Shown: positions 24,663 through 25,045 of the stretch, piece after piece
Numbering within the stretch: position 1 is the stretch's first letter
Layout of the letters: each line of letters starts with the position of its first letter
Assembly: GCA_964477115.1 (NCBI GenBank)
Contig: CAYZCY010000023.1
Location: 1 to 25,045, forward strand
DNA from: RGIG3135 sp964477115
GTDB lineage: Bacteria; Actinomycetota; Coriobacteriia; Coriobacteriales; Eggerthellaceae
Reading direction: 5' to 3'
DNA: 25,045 nt
Translations under genes and position numbers: made by a program
Notes under the pieces: model-generated
Seen by the model: the letters and a program-made list of their open reading frames with translations, nothing else
What the model was told of the DNA's origin: nothing
Database searches by the model: none

Positions 24663-24708
24663 TGACATCAAGGCAGTTCCGCCGCCAAGGGAAAAGGATC
24701 CAAAAGCC

Positions 24709-24744
24709 GAAGACGCTCGCACGGAAGGATGAGCGAGCGCCTTC
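24709..24744 (+). terminator. Hairpin downstream of the VOC gene
   Basis: GAAGACGCTCGC pairs with GCGAGCGCCTTC (12 bp, one mismatch) around a 12-base loop, 47 bases past the stop codon. No U-tract follows, as with several other GC-rich stems in the window. Confidence 0.5.
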
Positions 24745-25025
24745 TATGGGGGATATGGATCCGTGAAGGAGAGTCCTTCCCGCGCGGCTATGACCAGCTC
24801 GGGGAGATTGCCGACTTGAGGAAACCACCATAGCCGCTCGGAAAGCCCTCTCGCAACCGGAGGAGCCCTGCCCTCGGGTTTCCCGGATGGAGAGGAAATC
24901 CGAGGGCTGTGCTTTAGACCATAACCAATATAGGACTAAGTCCACTAATAGGCAACATCTAACGGGTTTGCGCCGGCAAACGGCATGCCTCGAGTCGATG
25001 GACAGTCTTCCGCAAACGGATTCAT
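24744..25025 (-). pseudogene. Broken or stop-interrupted small ORF
   Basis: An ATG at 25025 has a strong GGGAGG 7 bases upstream and opens a 26-codon peptide (MNPFAEDCPSTRGMPFAGAN...) ending at a TAG (24945-24947). The same frame then continues past a second TAG (24936-24938) for about 63 codons of protein-like sequence (…LWWFPQVGNLPELVIAARE…) to a third TAG at 24744-24746. The downstream part has no start codon of its own. The simplest reading is a decayed gene of about 93 codons. Other readings are a real 26-residue peptide followed by unrelated sequence, or stop-codon readthrough. No family is recognised. Confidence 0.35.
24784..24907. ncRNA. Possible structured RNA or attenuator
   Basis: GCGGCTATG (24784-24792) pairs perfectly with CATAGCCGC (24829-24837), enclosing a short inner stem. 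Further on, a 14-bp stem (24870-24883 with 24894-24907, one G-U) competes with an alternative stem 24855-24863 with 24872-24880 (8 of 9 pairs). Read on plus, this is a terminator/antiterminator-like layout, but the following sequence is only weakly U-rich. I do not recognise a known riboswitch. The same bases are also an open frame on minus (next entry), so the two readings compete. Confidence 0.35.
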
Positions 25026-25045
25026 ATCGAAACCTCCCTTGAAAG

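Noticed and set aside
24662..24766. Short plus-strand frames (34 codons each) after the VOC gene
   Set aside because: They lack separate ribosome sites, overlap hairpin arms and resemble nothing known.
1..25045. CRISPR arrays, insertion sequences, tRNA or rRNA genes
   Set aside because: I saw no regularly spaced repeats, transposase motifs, terminal inverted repeats with target duplications, or tRNA-like TPsiC/acceptor arrangements.

Overview
The window looks like part of a chromosome of an anaerobic, fairly GC-rich actinobacterium of the class Coriobacteriia (Eggerthellaceae-like). This is inferred from three things: several bis-MGD molybdopterin oxidoreductases with dedicated ferredoxins and LysR regulators, a TorD/NapG/NapH-type accessory block, and strong codon bias that almost removes TTA, CTA and TCA from the enzyme genes. 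No species can be named from the sequence alone.

Layout. (1) 41-2966, minus strand: ferrous iron uptake locus feoA - feoB - small Cys-rich FeoB-associated membrane protein, with repeated DtxR/IdeR-like boxes in front of feoA and feoB and a strong terminator at 41-75. (2) 3549-7982, minus strand: membrane-bound, Tat-exported DmsABC-type respiratory reductase (catalytic subunit, four-cluster ferredoxin, DmsC-type anchor). (3) 8306-9247, plus strand: divergent LysR regulator; the shared intergenic region holds three perfect inverted repeats. (4) 9322-14001: multi-cluster ferredoxin (minus strand) divergent from a plus-strand block of tandem winged-helix-like protein, TorD-like chaperone, NapG-like ferredoxin and NapH-like membrane quinol/electron protein. 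(5) 14202-16025: divergent UvrD/AddB-like P-loop protein behind a leader that can form two mutually exclusive hairpins. (6) 16105-16649, minus strand: two small unusual genes, a zinc-ribbon-like protein and a Gly/Ala/Pro-repeat peptide. (7) 16837-22751, minus strand: two paralogous cytoplasmic molybdoenzyme operons, each a large subunit followed by a two-cluster ferredoxin. (8) 22939-23835, plus strand: second LysR regulator, divergent from the second operon. (9) 24219-24662: VOC-family metalloprotein, flanked by structured or decayed sequence to the window end.

How the parts work together (inference). The membrane complex and the two soluble enzymes are anaerobic reductases or dehydroxylase/hydratase-like enzymes. 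TorD, NapG/NapH and the large ferredoxin supply cofactor-insertion help and electron input, and Feo supplies iron for the many [4Fe-4S] clusters. All three catalytic subunits have cysteine at the position I take to be the Mo/W ligand, unlike the serine of classical DMSO reductase, so substrates should not be assumed. The best lead is regulatory: the two soluble operons, 2.8 kb apart, each carry a related 19-bp dyad about 110-116 bp upstream of their start codons. One copy also overlaps the probable promoter of the adjacent LysR gene, suggesting one inducer-responsive regulon for both paralogous enzymes.
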